Position numbers and translations under genes: made by a program. Positions 6,604 to 6,733 of a stretch of 6,733 nucleotides of DNA are shown piece after piece. The notes below the pieces were generated by a model. It had not been told where the DNA came from and did not search any database. It saw nothing but the letters and a program-made list of their open reading frames with translations. Origin of the DNA: Pseudolabrys sp. (GTDB lineage Bacteria; Pseudomonadota; Alphaproteobacteria; Rhizobiales; Xanthobacteraceae); the NCBI GenBank assembly GCA_026125925.1, contig JAHCKF010000198.1, positions 1 through 6,733 on the forward strand, written 5' to 3'. Positions within the stretch are counted from its first letter, which is position 1. Every line of letters starts with the position of its first letter.

Positions 6604-6733
6604 ATGAATGCCAATTTGCGGAATTTCGCCCTCTGGGTGATTATCGTCCTTCTGCTGCTCGCTCTCTTCACGCTGTTTCAGAATCCCAGCCAGCGCACCA
6701 GCGCGCAGGATATCTCGTTCTCGCAGTTGCTCT
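6604..6733 (+). CDS. ftsH: ATP-dependent zinc metalloprotease FtsH, 5' end only
   Basis: FtsH is a hexameric AAA+ protease in the inner membrane that degrades misfolded membrane proteins and regulators. Only the first 43 residues are visible; the gene is cut by the right edge. MNANLRNFALWVIIVLLLLA is the characteristic N-terminus of rhizobial FtsH. The first membrane helix is at about residues 8-25, followed by QNPSQRTSAQDISFSQLL, the start of the periplasmic domain. The AAA+ and HEXXH zinc regions lie outside the window. The position after tilS agrees with the usual cpoB-tilS-ftsH order in this group, which raises confidence despite the short stretch. Confidence 0.92.
   Translation, partial: MNANLRNFALWVIIVLLLLALFTLFQNPSQRTSAQDISFSQLL

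Overview
The window looks like chromosomal DNA from a high-GC alphaproteobacterium of the Hyphomicrobiales (Bradyrhizobium/Rhodopseudomonas/Xanthobacteraceae side). Three things suggest this: the gene order cpoB (ybgF) - tilS - ftsH, the rhizobial-type FtsH N-terminus, and two short palindromic repeats whose reverse-strand translations (VPAKAGTH..., SPLEGEV...) I recall as common spurious peptides in these genomes. The genus cannot be fixed from the sequence alone. All genes are on the + strand.

Layout. 1-599 is the C-terminal half of an RND periplasmic adaptor. Thirteen bases later, 613-3756 is a complete RND inner-membrane pump of the AcrB/MexF type. After a 116-base gap with no gene, 3873-5060 encodes CpoB/YbgF, the periplasmic TPR protein of the Tol-Pal system. 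The 5061-5194 gap is almost filled by a 119-bp inverted-repeat element (5065-5183). 5195-6463 is tilS, tRNA-Ile lysidine synthase, which carries a second, different palindromic element in frame (core 5697-5844). A 140-base gap follows, and ftsH begins at 6604 and runs off the right edge.

How the genes fit together. The adaptor and pump are one operon for export of toxic compounds; no outer-membrane channel gene is visible. cpoB, tilS and ftsH form a housekeeping block for envelope constriction, AUA decoding and membrane protein quality control. In relatives this block usually follows tolQRAB-pal, so an efflux operon directly in front of cpoB is a local rearrangement or insertion.

The most unusual feature is the palindromic repeat inside tilS. 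It adds about 59 residues between two conserved segments of the catalytic domain and leaves the reading frame open. This resembles the in-frame palindromic elements of Rickettsia genes. I see no sign of a new defence system, CRISPR array, RNA gene, transposase or phage.
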